Source: Artocarpus heterophyllus
Taxonomy: Eukaryota; Streptophyta; Magnoliopsida; Rosales; Moraceae
DNA length: 64,000 nt
Assembly (NCBI GenBank): GCA_025403435.1
Contig: CM046353.1
Coordinates: 30,592,602 to 30,656,601 of the forward strand
Direction of reading: 5' to 3'
The notes beneath the pieces were generated by a model, which was not told where the DNA came from, did not search any database, and saw nothing but the letters and a program-made list of their open reading frames with translations. Positions 1 to 11,696 of the stretch are shown one piece after another (positions within the stretch are counted from its first letter, which is position 1; the number at the start of each line of letters is the position of its first letter). The position numbers and the translations under genes are program-made.

Positions 1-764
1 AAAGGACTTTAATACTTATTGCAAATTAGGTTATGTCGGATAATTCACATTCGCATAACTTAGGTAATCATAATGTCTTGCTAGAGACCGCTTATGATTT
101 GTGGGCCATAAACATAATTTCAAGCCCACTACTAACGTTATGTGAACCTACAGGGTTGCACACTTAGAACAGACCAAAAACAAATTTTGAGTTTACTGTG
201 TCTAGGTTCAATGAACCTAATAATGTCCAGATTCGATGTACTAGATATGTCTAGGTTCATTAAATCTGACATTATCTAGATTCTATGAATCATATTTACA
301 TTATAGTTTACCCTAGTTAAATCTGACTCTTTCTCGAAGTCAGTATATATATATATATATATATTTGTTTTAGGGTTTCTGGCTAGATTAGAAGAGAAAA
401 TGTGTTCTCTCATTTTAAAAGGCAAAAACATTAAAAACCCTAAAATTAGAGAGAGTCATTTAATGCAAGGAGAGGGTGCTAGCACACCAATTCATTTTTG
501 AGAGAGTCTATTCATGTGGATACCTACAGAGGGCATTGCTCTAAGTAACAATGTTTGAATCTGATCCCAAATACAAAAAGCTCGAGTTAGAGTGTCATCG
601 GAGTGAACCTGCTCTCTTCCTTCTAGCAATCTGGCCCCTTTTGTTATCCTGGTAAGATTCTATGACTTTCTTATCAATCTAATTGAATTGCATGGATCCT
701 GTGAGGGTTTTGTGGGAATTAAATTAGATCTTTTGCTGCTTATTTGAATCACAAAACCCAATAG
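1..764 (+). repeat. Copia (Angela/Tork-like) LTR fragment, 3' portion
   Basis: No coding capacity is visible. The stretch resembles the 3' part of an Angela/Tork-type Copia LTR. It has a phrase like 'gtgaacctacagggt..cacac' near position 140, a '(g)gtgctagcacacc' phrase near 475, a 'gtggatacctacagag' phrase near 515, and an end resembling 'agatctttygctgctt' near 727-740, followed by 'aaaaccca'. A short TA microsatellite lies at about 346-364. The LTR start is outside the window, and no primer-binding site follows before Tat-derived sequence begins. I read this as an LTR fragment, identified from remembered family consensus features only. Confidence 0.42.
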
Positions 765-785
765 ATTAGCAAATAGATCTTACTT

Positions 786-2400
786 ATTTCTCGAACACAT
801 TCTCCCAAGAAGCCATATAAGGGGGCTTGTACTTAGACGAGCTACATATTACATATCTTCAGCTTGTCAAAGGCCTGTTTGAATAGGATATCCACCAAGC
901 TATCGTTATTGATCAGTACTTGTCAAACTATGTTATTTGTAATCTAAAGTTCACATAACAGGGTGTCATTGTATGGGTGGATTAGCTTGTCCACCTCCTC
1001 CTTGGTGAAAGTAATAGCAACATCTGCTTGTCAGCTTATCTTGTTGATATGCTTGGACATGTTTGTCAGGTCTCTTTTCTTAATTAAGCGGGCTTCCTTT
1101 GCATAAGCCTACTGACCATTGGTAGTACCCCTGGTAACTAGCCCACCGAAGATCATATGCATGATGTGCAGTGGGTCCAGGGTGTTCACACGTCAATGTT
1201 TAGTATCCTCGGCTGGCCTTCCCTGGCAGGCTGGTTGCTTCTCCTAACACTGTTTTTGGGGGTGAGGAGCATTCAATGAACTCCTTAAGGTGTCTGTCTT
1301 GGATGAGCTTCTCGATTTGATCCTTAAACCAAATGCAGTCCTAAGTATTGTCTCGATGTCGTTATGGAAGTTGCAATACTTGTTTTGATCCTTTTTTGCT
1401 TGGTTTCCTTTTAGGGGCAGTGGATCCGCCAATAAATTGTAGTTGCTTACTTGGTTTAACACCTCATCTATAGTGGCAACTAGAGGCAAGTAGATTTGCA
1501 ACTTCCCAATGGGACCCTTTGGCTTATTGGTCTTTGGCTTCTTGTAATGGTTGGCACCGCCCCAATCGGGTAGGTTCTTCTTATTCTTCTTTCTTTTTTT
1601 GCTTCCTTCTCCTTCCCAACGACTCTTCATATAGTCCAAAGCATTCGTATGTTTCTAAGCATAAGCTGAGCATCTAGGTGAAGTTGCTCAACTATTTAAG
1701 GGTCTTTATCTCGCAACATTTATCTCGCAATGCCTCATGGAAGGTATGTTTAAGGGTCTCGTCCTCTATATGCCTCAACTCTAAAGCTATTCGGGTGAAG
1801 TGTTTGATATAATCCCTCACTTCTCCATGCCCTTGCTTCATTGTGTAAAGGTAGGTAACCTCCTTCGTTCTCGATCTTATGGGGCAAACGCCATTGAAAA
1901 CGCTTCAAAAACCAACCGAAAGGAGTTCATTGTGCCCCGCTTGATGCACCTAAACCACTATCGAGTAAAGTTAGTCAGTGTCAACGAGAATGCCTTCCTT
2001 ATTCATGCTCTCTACTTCTTTCTTAGTGAAGCAACGAAGGTACGAGATAGCATGAGATCTCCTCTAAAGCTTCCCATCAATTAGGCAGTATTGAGTATCA
2101 TGCACTTTAACCTTCCTTGCATATTGCTTATATTCAAGCAACCATCCCTTTTCAATGTGCATCTAGATCGGGGGTCCTTGACTTATTCCTTACGTCAACG
2201 TGATCAACATTTTCCTACTCTAACGTAATTAAGAACTCGTTGTACCCGAGAGGAATTGTTCTCTTCTCCTTAACTTGCCTTGACGGGCCTTATGAATTTG
2301 ACTCCTTAGGGACATGATCGACTTCATACTTCTCAAACTAAGATCTCAATTTGTTGATAACATTAAGTTAAGCTATCATTTCTTATCCTGTGTAGTAAAC
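786..2400 (-). pseudogene. Tat-lineage Ty3/Gypsy gag-protease remnant
   Basis: The stretch is collinear with about 34,140-35,450 of the Tat element described below, in the same orientation. Landmarks are the protease N-terminal region ('tctcgaacacattctccc' near 797), the spacer near 960-1,060, and the gag C-terminal region at 1,244-1,639. That last piece carries the 'VATIDEVL' block and a degraded C-x2-H zinc-finger-like 'CNFHND' motif. The upstream gag part at 1,640-2,090 matches the other copy's 'DETLKHIFV'-type region. Stops and frameshifts are frequent, so this is an old non-functional copy. In normal Tat order this block should precede reverse transcriptase on the minus strand, but here it follows it (see the next entry), so the locus is rearranged. 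The Tat assignment rests on similarity to the better-preserved copy in this window. Confidence 0.7.
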
Positions 2401-2411
2401 TCTTTAGTAAT

Positions 2412-3490
2412 CTAATCAATAGTGAGTATAGAGTCACTCTTGGCAGTGCCTAGTGTCTTCACCAGTCTCAACCTTGCAATCATTGCCTCATCCTCTGCCT
2501 TGTTGTTTGTAATCTTAAATCCTAAATGAAAAGACTTCTCGATCTCTTCACTTGTAGGAGATCTCAAAAGTATCCTAACCCAAGAGTCTTTTTCATAAGT
2601 CAAGCTATCCACTTGAAGGGCCACTCTTTTGGTGTGCCTTCTTTCAAAATTGCTTACAAAGTGTGTAAGCACTTAGGCCTTCAATGTTGTCCTGGGCTTG
2701 TAGTCGATGTTGAACTCACAAAACTCGACCCCTATTTCATTAATCTTCCCAGAAGATCTAGCTTGTGTAAGATCGCCCGCATAGGATAAGAAGAAATGGG
2801 TGACTATGGTATGGCTCTAAAAGTAAGATCACAACTTGCAAGTAGTCACTGTGAGTGCTAAGGCTAATTTTTCAATGGCTAAGTACATGATTTCTATATT
2901 GAGAAACATATGGATCATGAAAAAATGCTAACATTTAGATGAAGTCTTCTTCTTTAAGGAGCAATGTATTGACCGCATTTGGATGCCATGAGTAAAGCTG
3001 AGGAGGGTTGCCTTCAATCGACTTTTACAAAATTGGCAACATCACGAGCTACTTTTTCAATTATTGAAAAGCCTTTTAGCACTTGTCGCTCCATTTGAAC
3101 TTTTGTTTCCCTTAAGAAGTTGAAAGAAAGGAAGACACTTTTCTGACAATCTGACAATAAAATGGCTCGATGTTGTCACTCACCACGTTAGCTTTTCTAT
3201 GTCTCGTTTGCTTTGTAGGGAGGGCATGTTTAATCTTATCAAGGTTGGCTTTGATACCTCTGTGTGTAACCACATATTCAAGAAATATTCTAGTTTTTAC
3301 ACCAAACGAGTACTTCTCTAGATTCAACTTCATGTTTTATTTTTGAAGAACATCAAAACATTCCAGCAAGTGGCTGACATCATCCATCACTTCGAGGGAC
3401 TTGACCAGTATATCATCGATATAAACCTCCATTGTCTTCCTAATCTGCTCACCGAACATAAGGTCTACAAGTCTCTAGTAAGTAGCCCTA
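2412..3490 (-). pseudogene. Tat-lineage reverse transcriptase-RNase H remnant
   Basis: Read on the minus strand, 3,490 to 3,050 encodes the end of a reverse transcriptase. It includes a YIDD catalytic box near 3,415 ('EVYIDDIL') and, after a stop, a 'MKLNLEKYSFGV...IKAN' block that matches 'MKLNPTKYAFDV...IEVN' of the 32.7-33.3 kb RT. At 2,412-2,672 an RNase H fragment follows with 'ITNNKAEDEAMIARL', equivalent to the 'ASNNEAEYEALLVVL' block of the other copy. The connection between RT and RNase H is degraded. Gag sequence comes next instead of integrase, which implies a deletion or recombination near 2.4 kb. This is a broken relic with no complete domain. Confidence 0.75.
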
Positions 3491-3559
3491 GTTTTTAAAC
3501 TACAAATATCGTAGTTTAAAGCATAAAAGATAGTTTTTTACTAAAATTTCTGAGTCTAA

Positions 3560-4600
3560 AGGAGAAAAAAAGAAGAGACGAAGAGAAAAGCAAAGGGTGG
3601 CTCTAAAAAGATCATCTACCTAGAGATTTTGTGAAGACCATTCCATTTCTTCTTTTCCTTCATTCTATAGGACTCCTAATGCCATTAATATTTGTTTCTT
3701 TGTTTTAATTTTCAATTATATTATGCTAATTTTATTTAGGGTTAAGGATGATTTCAAAACCTAGACATGACTATGTAATTGATATTTTCAGACTTATTTC
3801 CAACTTTTAAATCAAAGTTGTTAAGTTTTTCCACAATTATTGTTCATGATTATTTTCTTGTTTTATTTAGGGTTGCTAAGTAAATAAGACTCAAAAATAT
3901 CTATTGCTAAATTAGGAGACTTGACTGTAATTGTCTTGTTTTTCTAATCATTAATAGCAAATTGTGGTCATTGATTACAGTCAAGTTTTTGTTTGATTGC
4001 ATGTGGAACATATCCTAGCTAAATCAATTGAGCTTCTTTGGTCCATTAGGATAAATCTAGAGAGTTTGTTCTAGGTTATTTAATGGAAAGAAATTTAATA
4101 AAGAGCTTGTTTTATTGAATGACATAGCAAGAAAAAATTGGGACAACTGAGCTTATTATTATCTATGGTTGATAGTTTCGATAGAGGATTAAGAATAATT
4201 GCATAGTTATTGTCTAGTGGTATGAATATAGGGGGACTTAATTAACATGAATGTGCTTACTAGTTTATCAGAAGAGGTGAGCAGGTAATTTAGTGCACTC
4301 GACTAACAATTCTATTAATTAAAATTAATCAATTGAAAAGTAAATTTAATTCAAATGAAGTTAATTGCAAAAATTGGATCCCTAGAGCTTGTTCTTATTA
4401 TTTTTAGTTTCATTTGTTAACTTTTAATTTTATTAATTTCATTTTATTATTCTTTTTAATCGATTATTCAAACAATCTTAGTGTTAACACAATTTCGATA
4501 ATTAATCCAAGTTAAGCACAATCTCCATATAAAAGATATCTGTACTCTGGTAGACTATATTACTTGTACGATTTTGTGCACTTTTTGATTTCCAATGAAC
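3560..4600 (+). repeat. Degenerate LTR with an Athila-like tail
   Basis: From about 4,368 to 4,590 the sequence aligns by eye with the last 220 bp of the Athila-like LTR at 41,000-41,220. The shared pattern is 'atccctagag', then a T-rich stretch, 'taatcgattattcaaa', 'acacaatctcc', and 'gtacgattttgtgca'. The region from 3,560 to 4,367 has the same AT-rich, non-coding character but is too diverged for me to align confidently. No primer-binding site follows. The 4,601-4,776 stretch after it holds nothing I recognise. Confidence 0.45.
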
Positions 4601-4776
4601 AATTAGGTACAGAGGCGTTGGGTTAGGCAAATGATGGAGATTTTGTAGGAAGGGAGAGCAATAGAAATCTAGTGAGCTAGAAAGCATGACAACAATGAGC
4701 TCAAGAGGCAGTAGGTCTCCTTTGGGGGCTTTGGGCAATGGAGAATGTAGTCTATGTTGGAGAGGTCCATGGCATT

Positions 4777-4781
4777 GATGT
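4777..4781. repeat. Target-site duplication GATGT, left copy (Tekay-1)
   Basis: GATGT lies immediately before the TG of the left LTR. An identical GATGT follows the right LTR at 13,863-13,867. The five-base duplication is the size made by Ty3/Gypsy integrases and shows that both ends of this element are intact. Confidence 0.93.
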
Positions 4782-6947
4782 TGTCACGCCCCGGAGTACA
4801 GGAGGTGACGTGGCGGAATATTTAGATTAATTAAAAGAGGATTTAATTAAAATTAAGTGTTTAAGAATCCAATTAAGTAAGAAATAAAGAGATTTTCCAC
4901 CACATTTGATAAACGAATTTATAAATATTTAGCAAATAATAATAATTGAATAAAAACCGGGAATATGGGTTCCACAACCCACAACTTGTGCACACACATG
5001 GTTCTGACAATATCATAAATACAATTACAGTCCAGGTACAAATGAAGTTAAAGTCTTACATGCCTTGATTAAATAATACAGAATGTAAATAAACTCTCCT
5101 ATCGCTCCTGGGTTCGGTCTGAAGAATCTTCTCCAAACCTAAATGGGAGACCACCTAGATGGGGGAAATTAAAACAATAAAACGTGAGCGAAAGGCTCAG
5201 TAAGACTAAGTTTTATAAAAATAGTTTGATGCAAAGGAACATAGCATTATTTGAAGTTATCCCAAGGAAACTTAAATACATAAATAAATAAATAAACAGT
5301 TTGAGTAGGACCGTCCTGACACAGAACAGTCTACTCATCAAATCAAAACACCATTTTACTTTTACCTAGGCAAACCATGATATCACCACCGTAGTGGCCC
5401 AGCTGGGTTTCGGGACCTGCCCCCAAGGTCGATCGCCACACGACCCGATCTCTGATATGGCATCATGCCCATGTGTTTATTATCATTATCATTCAAAACC
5501 CAATTACCGAGTGTTGTCAATTACATTTATTATGAAATTCATTTCATATCACGGTATATTAAAATATAACCGATAAAACCATTTTCAAACAACCGTTGAA
5601 AACATTTTGATAGAAATCCTTTTCAAAGCCAAATCATTTCAAAACCAGGCTACCAAAGAAATAGGATAGAAGTCCTACCTCAATACTCGTGCCGGATACC
5701 CCACACCGTAATCCCTGTCCGCTATACGTTAGCTCCACGAACCACGAATGATCCTAGATACAAACTAAGTCGATCAATATCTAGTTCGAGACATTCTATG
5801 TTACTAAATCATTTCATGATGTCCGTAGTGTGCCATTTATATCATTAAAATCATCCTATAAGGTTGGGATTTAAATCAGGGTTCAAAATAGTAAAAACGG
5901 GTAAAAATCACAAAATTTTCATGCCTCGGTCGGCCTGCCGGACGCCCTGCTTCGGCCTGCCGAATTGCACAATTCGGCCTGCCGGAAGCAAGGTTCGGCC
6001 TGCCGAACATTTCCCCAGATTCGGCCTGCCGGTCGGAAGAATACCGGCCTGCCGATTATCACTCCGGCCTGCCGAACATGAACTTCGGCCTGCCGAACTG
6101 GGAAAACCCAGAAATCCCAGCCACGGGTTTCTCGATCCCTAAAATCGAAATCTGGATTCCAACCTGTTTTTCTCAAATCCCAGGCATGAAAAACAATCAT
6201 AGTTGATAGAAAAACATTCTAGAACATGTTTGGAATCATTTAAACAACATTTAAACTCAAAATCCTCAAAAATCTGAAAATGAGAAAAAGAGGAGAAAAA
6301 TGAAAAATCTTGAATCCAATCCGTTTTTCTTCAATCTAGGCTTAGATTCTAGTTGTTCTAAGTTCATTTAACACAAATCCACGGTTTTCTAAGCTTAAAC
6401 AAACTTAGATTTCAAAAACACACAAAATTGAAAATTTTGTAAAAAGTTTAGAAATTTCGAATCTAACCTCGAATCGAAGCTTCAATCCGCGTTCTCGGTT
6501 GCCGAATCACGTCCCCGAGCTTCCTCCTTGCTATCCTGAAGCTTGGATTCGAATTTGTTTTCAAAAATTTTGAGAGAGAATTTGAGAGAGAGGGAGACTC
6601 ACGGTGAAGGAGAGAAGAGAGAGAGAGAGAACCAGAGAGTGAGGAGAGAGAGAGGAAGGAAGGAAATAAATAGAGAAAATCGGTGGGTGGTTTTACTGTG
6701 CGAAAACCATGTACCACCCACGGTTTTGTAAAACGGAGTATTTTTAACATTTTACAAATTGTTGTGTTTTAAAACTCAAAACATCATTTTAAATCAATAA
6801 GAAATCTTTTGAACACATCAATTTAACAAAACAACCAAAATTTCAAAAATCCAACCAAATAGTCTAATAAATGTTAAAACGTTAATTATGGCACACTAAT
6901 TCATCATTTACATTACATTAACATTAAATAAATTTCGGGACGTTACA
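4782..6947 (-). repeat. Tekay-1 3' LTR (left)
   Basis: The LTR begins TGTCACGCCCCGG and ends GACGTTACA on the plus strand, giving canonical TG...CA termini. It is the same length as the right LTR. A GC-rich dyad array lies at 5,931-6,095 and a GA-rich stretch at about 6,570-6,665. The reading frames in this LTR arise from those repeats and are not genes. Confidence 0.93.
5931..6095. repeat. Array of eight CGGCCTGCCG dyads in the Tekay-1 3' LTR
   Basis: The decamer CGGCCTGCCG (arms CGGC/GCCG around a CT centre) occurs eight times in 165 bp, with irregular 13-30 bp spacing. Several copies extend to TTCGGC..GCCGAA arms. All copies share the same orientation. The array is far more GC-rich than its surroundings. 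The other LTR of this element carries the same eight copies, and a decayed version occurs in the solo LTR. The function is unknown; a protein-binding array or a structured RNA element are the obvious possibilities. Confidence 0.9.
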
Positions 6948-6965
6948 ACTCTCCACCCCTAAAAG
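6948..6965 (-). other. Polypurine tract of Tekay-1
   Basis: On the minus strand the bases next to the 3' LTR read TTTTAGGGGTGGAGAGT, a purine-rich run in the position where plus-strand DNA priming occurs. It confirms the minus-strand orientation of the element. Confidence 0.8.
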
Positions 6966-6995
6966 AAATTTCGTCCTCGAAATTTACAACTCATC

Positions 6996-7960
6996 TCAAA
7001 AGCAAAACAAATGCGGATACAATTCCCGCATACTCGACTCTAATTCCCAAGTGGCTTCATCAACCCCATGATGCTGCCACATGACCTTTACCAACGGTAT
7101 TTCACGACGACGCAAACTAATCATCTTCCGGTCGATAATCTGAATCGGCACTTCTTCGTACGTCGTATCCTCCTGAACCTCGCACATCGTGAAACGGAAC
7201 TATCTTATCCTGCCCAGGTGGACATTTCCTGAGCATCGACACATGAAACACATCGTGCACATGAGAAAGTTCAGGTGGAAGATTAAGCCTGTAAGCGACC
7301 ACACCAACACGCTGAGTGATCTCGAACGGCCCAATATACCTCGGCGCGAGCTTCCCACTCACCCCGAACCGCATAGTTCCCTTACGAGGTGACACCCTCA
7401 AGAGAACAAAATCTCCAACCGTGAACTCTAAGGGTCTACGTCTCCTATCCGCGTAGCTCTTCTGCCGACTCTGAGCTGCCCTCAATCGATCTTGAATCAC
7501 CACGACTTTCTCGTTGCTAACACGAATCTCATCCGGCCCAAGAATAACTCTATCTTTCGACTCGACCCAACACACAGGTGACCGACACGGTCGCCCATAC
7601 AATGCCTCAAATGGTGCCATACCGATACTCGCCTGATAACTGTTGTTGTACGCAAACTCCGCTAGATGCAAACACTGCTTCCAATTTCCGCCGAAGTCCA
7701 ACGTACAAGCACGCAACATATCCTCGAGAACCTGAATAACCCGCTCAGACTGCCCATCAGTCTGAGGATGAAACGCCATACTGAAGTTCAAATCCATACC
7801 CAAAGCCTCCTGAAAACTCCTCTAGTACTTAGCATTAAACCTGGTGTCTCGATCAGAGGTGATGGACAAAGGAACTCCATGCAACCTCACAATGTTCTGC
7901 ATATACAACTCCCCGAGAATCTTCCTAGAACACGTCGACCTAAACTGGAATGAAATGCGC
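6996..7960 (-). pseudogene. Tekay-1 integrase core, C-terminal and chromodomain-like region
   Basis: This is the downstream half of integrase, which inserts element DNA into the genome. Three reading frames are needed. Near 7,960-7,805 the second catalytic-Asp block ('TSDRDTRF') lies in one frame and is followed by a TAG at 7,822-7,824, where relatives have Trp. The segment 7,117-7,803 carries the 'HPQTDGQSERVIQVLEDMLR' block with the catalytic Glu, and the GPF/Y-like 'YIGPFEI' and 'HDVFHVSML' blocks. After a one-base shift near 7,190 the end (6,996-7,187) carries 'YEEVPIQIIDRK...LVKVMWQHHGVDEATWELE', the typical chromodomain-like tail. The frameshifts and stop abolish function. Confidence 0.88.
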
Positions 7961-7973
7961 CGATTTCGTCAAC

Positions 7974-10526
7974 CTATCGACCACAACCCAAACTGCATCG
8001 TGCCGCTGCTCCGTCCTCGGCAAACCTATGAGAAAATCCATCGTCACATGCTCCCATTTCCATCCTGGAATAGGAAGCGGCTGAAGCTTGACCTACAGGC
8101 TTCTGATGCTCAGCTTTCACCTGAAGACACGTCGAACACTTGGCCACGTACTCGCGAACATCTTTCTTCATGCCTCTCCACCAATATTGTCTCTTCAAAT
8201 CACGATACATCTTGGTGCTCCCCGGATGAATAGCGAACTGAGACCTATGAGCTTCGTCTAGAACGGCTTTCGTCACCTCGGTGATAACTGGAACTGCAAG
8301 ACGCTCCCGGAAGTACAACGATCCATCTGCATGCACGCTCCATTCTTCAAACTGCTCCCCGTTCTGAATCCGCGACCAAATTCCCTGCAAATGCCGATCC
8401 TGCCACTGACTTTGCTTCACCATCCGAACAAGAGCTGGAGTCGCTTCCACATGATATAACGAAACTCGATCACCGTCTTCATGATATAGTAGCCGATACT
8501 CACTCACTGTCGCATCCCTGCTCCAGTCCTCAAAAATCAAGCAAGCGAGAATCCCTGAAGACTTCCTGCTAAGCGCGTCCGCGACCACATTAGCTTTCCC
8601 GGGATGATACTGCAACGCGAAATCATAATCCTCCATGTACTCCACCCATCTGCGCTGCCTCAGATTAAGATCCCTCTGAGTGAACAAATATCTCAAACTC
8701 TTGTGATCGGAGAAGACCTGAAACGAGGCTCCATACAAATAATACCTCCAAATCTTCAGCGCGTAGATCACTGCCGCAAGCTGTAAATCGTGAGTAGGAT
8801 AATTCCGCTCGTGAGGTCGTAGCTGTCTCGATCCGTACGCAACTACACGTCCATGCTGCATCAACACGCATCCAAGTCCGCGCCCTGAAGCATCAGCATA
8901 AACCTCATACAGCTCATCACTGCTAGGAATAATCAACACTGGAGCTGAAGTCAACCGGTTCTTCAATTCCTGAAAAGCAAGCTCACAATCTTCCTTCCAC
9001 TCAAACCTGACATTTTTCTTGATCAATCTCGTCAACGGAGCTGCAATCTTCGAAAAGTCCTTTACAAATTTCCTGTAATATCCAGCAAGACCTAAGAAGC
9101 TGCGAATCTCCGCTACATTCCTTGGTCGTTCCCACTCCAATATAGCTTCAATCTTGGATGGATCCACTGAAATACCATGCTCCGAGATGATATGACCCAG
9201 AAATTTGACCTCAGTCAACCAGAACTCACATTTTTCTCTCTTAGCATACAACTGGTGCTCCTGCAGAGTCTGAAGCACGATCCGAAGATGCTGCTCATGC
9301 TCCTCCCAAGTCTTAGAATACACAAGAATATCATCGATGAACACGATCACAAACTGATCCAGATACGGCCTAAATATCCTGTTCATCAGATCCATAAAAG
9401 CTGCCGGAGCATTTGTCAACCCAAACGACATGACCAGAAACTCGAAGTGCCCATACCGAGTCCTAAAAGCTGTCTTGGGAATATCCTCTTCCTTGATCCT
9501 GAGCTGATAATAACCCAAACGTAAATCAATCTTCGAGAAGTATCGCGAACCTCCCAACTGATCAAATAGCTCATCAATCCTAGGCAAAGGATACTTGTTC
9601 TTCACCGTAACACGATTCAGCTGCCGATAATCCACACATAACCTGAGAGTCCCATCGTGCTTCTTAGCGAACAAAACAGGTGCTCCCCACGAAGATGTGC
9701 TATTTCGAATATATCCTTTATCAACAAGCTCCTGAAGTTGCTTCCTCAATTCCTTTATTTCTGCTGGCGCCATCCGATAAGGTGCCATAGAAATCGGTGC
9801 TGTCCCTGGAAACAACTCGATACCAAACTCAATCTCCCGATGCGGTGGTAACCCTGATAACTCGTCGGGAAAAACATCCTCGAACTCATCAACCACCGGA
9901 ATCACTACACTACTACTCGAAACATAGGGTTCGCAATCCAGGTTGGCAAGAAAAGCAAAATAACCTAGATTCCTTCGCCCTCCTAGACATGACTTTATAA
10001 GGCGCTCACTCATTAACCAATCACCACCACCCTGGTAAGTGATTACCGTCCCCCTATCAGACACTAGGGTCACTTTTCTAAGTTGGCAGTCCACAACTGC
10101 ACTATACCTGGACAACCAGTCCATCCCTAAGATCACATCATAGGAGCTCATGGGGAGTACAATCAAATTACTTTTCAAAATCTCATCCCCAATCTTTATT
10201 TTACAAGATTTACACATACAATTTACACACACCCGCCCCAAGGGAGAAGTTATAACTAGGGGTTCATTAAACTCTTCTACTTCTAATCCCAAGGCATGTA
10301 CAAAAGAACTCGAAATGAGAGAATGAGAGGCACCGGTATCAAATAAAACACGAGCTAAAGACCTGGAAACCAAAATCATACCATCGACAACCGCGTTACC
10401 AGTCTGAGAATCTAACCCTCCAGATGCCATTGCATGAACCTGCATTGGAGTCTTTCCTTTTCCTCTACCGACATTACTGGGTCTTGGATTACTCGGCCGA
10501 TGCTGTTGAGATGGAGACGACTGCAC
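7974..10526 (-). pseudogene. Tekay-1 pol: protease, RT, RNase H, integrase zinc finger
   Basis: This is a long open stretch of 850 codons and the best-preserved coding region in the window. Protease has an intact DTG at residues 63-65. Reverse transcriptase spans about 245-420 with FIDD at 396-399. RNase H covers about 540-650 with D545 and D607, but the conserved 'THDLELAA' reads THDLQLAA (Gln582, codon 8,781-8,783), which replaces an expected catalytic Glu. The integrase HHCC zinc finger uses H760, H767, C797 and C800. After about residue 812 a one-base insertion near 8,090 throws the frame off, and the last 35 residues are not integrase. The frame is continuous with gag upstream except for a TAG at 10,623-10,625, so gag-pol was one ORF. 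The enzyme is predicted inactive. Confidence 0.92.
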
Positions 10527-10622
10527 ACTACCTGTACTCGGAGCTCTATACTGAGGAACACTGCGTTGAAAATACTGCGGCTGCTGCCCCCGTGCCGGAT
10601 GTGAGAATTGCTGAGGAGAAAA

Positions 10623-11591
10623 CTACGGATACTGCAACTGCGGGTACTGCGGAGGCGGAGGTAGGGTCTGAGGCTGAGGCTGAGACGAACGACTGGCATC
10701 CTCCCTGGTCTGCGATCCAAGACGAGCACTCCTGATCGGGCAATTCCTCTTGATGTGTCCGGGCTGCTGACAGAAATGACAATGAAAGCTGTAGGGGTTG
10801 CTGCGCCCACTGCCAGACGAACTGCTACTGCCACTGGTCGCACCGCCTTGCTTGCCTTTCCCTGAAGCTGGACGACTACTAATGCTCTTCCTGCCACTCC
10901 TCTGCGGTCCTCCTGAAGCCTTGGCTCGGTCCTCACAATACTGCACATAATCATTCTCCACGGAGATCGCCGACGACACAAGCTCTCCGAAACTCCTAAG
11001 CCGTAGAGCAACCAACTGCCGCCGAATAGGAGCCTTGAGTCCCTCCTGAAACTTGATGCATTTCTCACGCTCCGATGCCACAGCTGATGGAGCAAACCTA
11101 GCCAACTCGTTAAATTTTGCCTCATACTCCCGGACTGATAGATCACCCTGCTGCAATCTATAAAACTCAGCTGCCTTCTGATCTCTATATCCCTGCGGAA
11201 AATACCGATCATAGAACAGCTCCTTGAACTTGTCCCAACCGATATCGCCACTGCGCTCCAGACGCTTCGTCTGTTTCCACCAGGTGTTGGCGCCACCCTC
11301 GAGCTTATACGCCGCAAACTCCACACGATACTCCTCAGGCACACCAAGGGTATCCAGATGCTTCAAGATCGAATCCAACCAATACTCTGCTAACTGCGGA
11401 TCCCCATTGCCATCAAAAGTCAGAATAGACGCCCGCCGGAATTCCTTAAAGAAAGCATGCCGACTACCAACACTGGAGTCTTCCGGTCTAGCCCTGGCTG
11501 TCATCTGCCGGAAAGCCGCAAACATAGACCTCATCATGCTCTCATCATTTCCGAACTCAGCGTTAGCAGTTGAACGACGTCTAGGTGCCAT
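10623..11591 (-). pseudogene. Tekay-1 gag (capsid and zinc knuckle)
   Basis: The 322-codon segment starts at an ATG about 100 bases inside the 5' LTR boundary. The N-terminus is basic. The capsid-like domain (about 45-235) shows 'ASILTFDGNGDPQLAEYWLDSI', 'WWKQTKRL', 'WDKFKELFYDRYFP' and 'FQEGLKAPIRRQLVAL', all standard plant Gypsy gag blocks. A Ser/Gly-rich linker leads to one zinc knuckle, CHFCQQPGHIKRNC, and a Pro/Gln-rich tail. The segment ends at TAG 10,623-10,625. The same frame then runs straight into pol, so the stop most likely replaced CAG or TGG in a fused gag-pol. If translated alone, gag would still be nearly complete. Confidence 0.9.
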
Positions 11592-11679
11592 TCTCTCACT
11601 TCTGAAAACAAAATTTGGACTGTCAGAGGTATTTCATTGTCAAACCTATGTGTGCACAATTCCCAAGGTTCATAACCTT

Positions 11680-11693
11680 GAGCTCTGATACCA
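11680..11693 (-). other. Primer-binding site, initiator Met tRNA (Tekay-1)
   Basis: On the minus strand, three bases inside the 5' LTR, the sequence reads TGGTATCAGAGCTC. The first twelve bases match the complement of the 3' end of plant initiator-Met tRNA. This fixes the right LTR as the 5' LTR. Confidence 0.9.
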
Positions 11694-11696
11694 TTC

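Noticed and set aside
5864..6200. Overlapping open frames on both strands in the Tekay-1 LTR (also 12,779-13,118 and 23,720-24,140)
   Set aside because: They come from the GC-rich dyad array, which lacks stop codons in several frames. They occur in LTR DNA, in every frame, and show no protein family.
10412..11347. A 311-codon open frame overlapping Tekay-1 gag on the same strand in another frame
   Set aside because: It has no recognisable motif and biased composition, and the true gag frame with capsid and zinc knuckle occupies the same bases.
11224..11688. A plus-strand open frame opposite the Tekay-1 gag start
   Set aside because: It is a mirror of a GC-biased coding sequence, with no motif, and runs into the primer-binding site.
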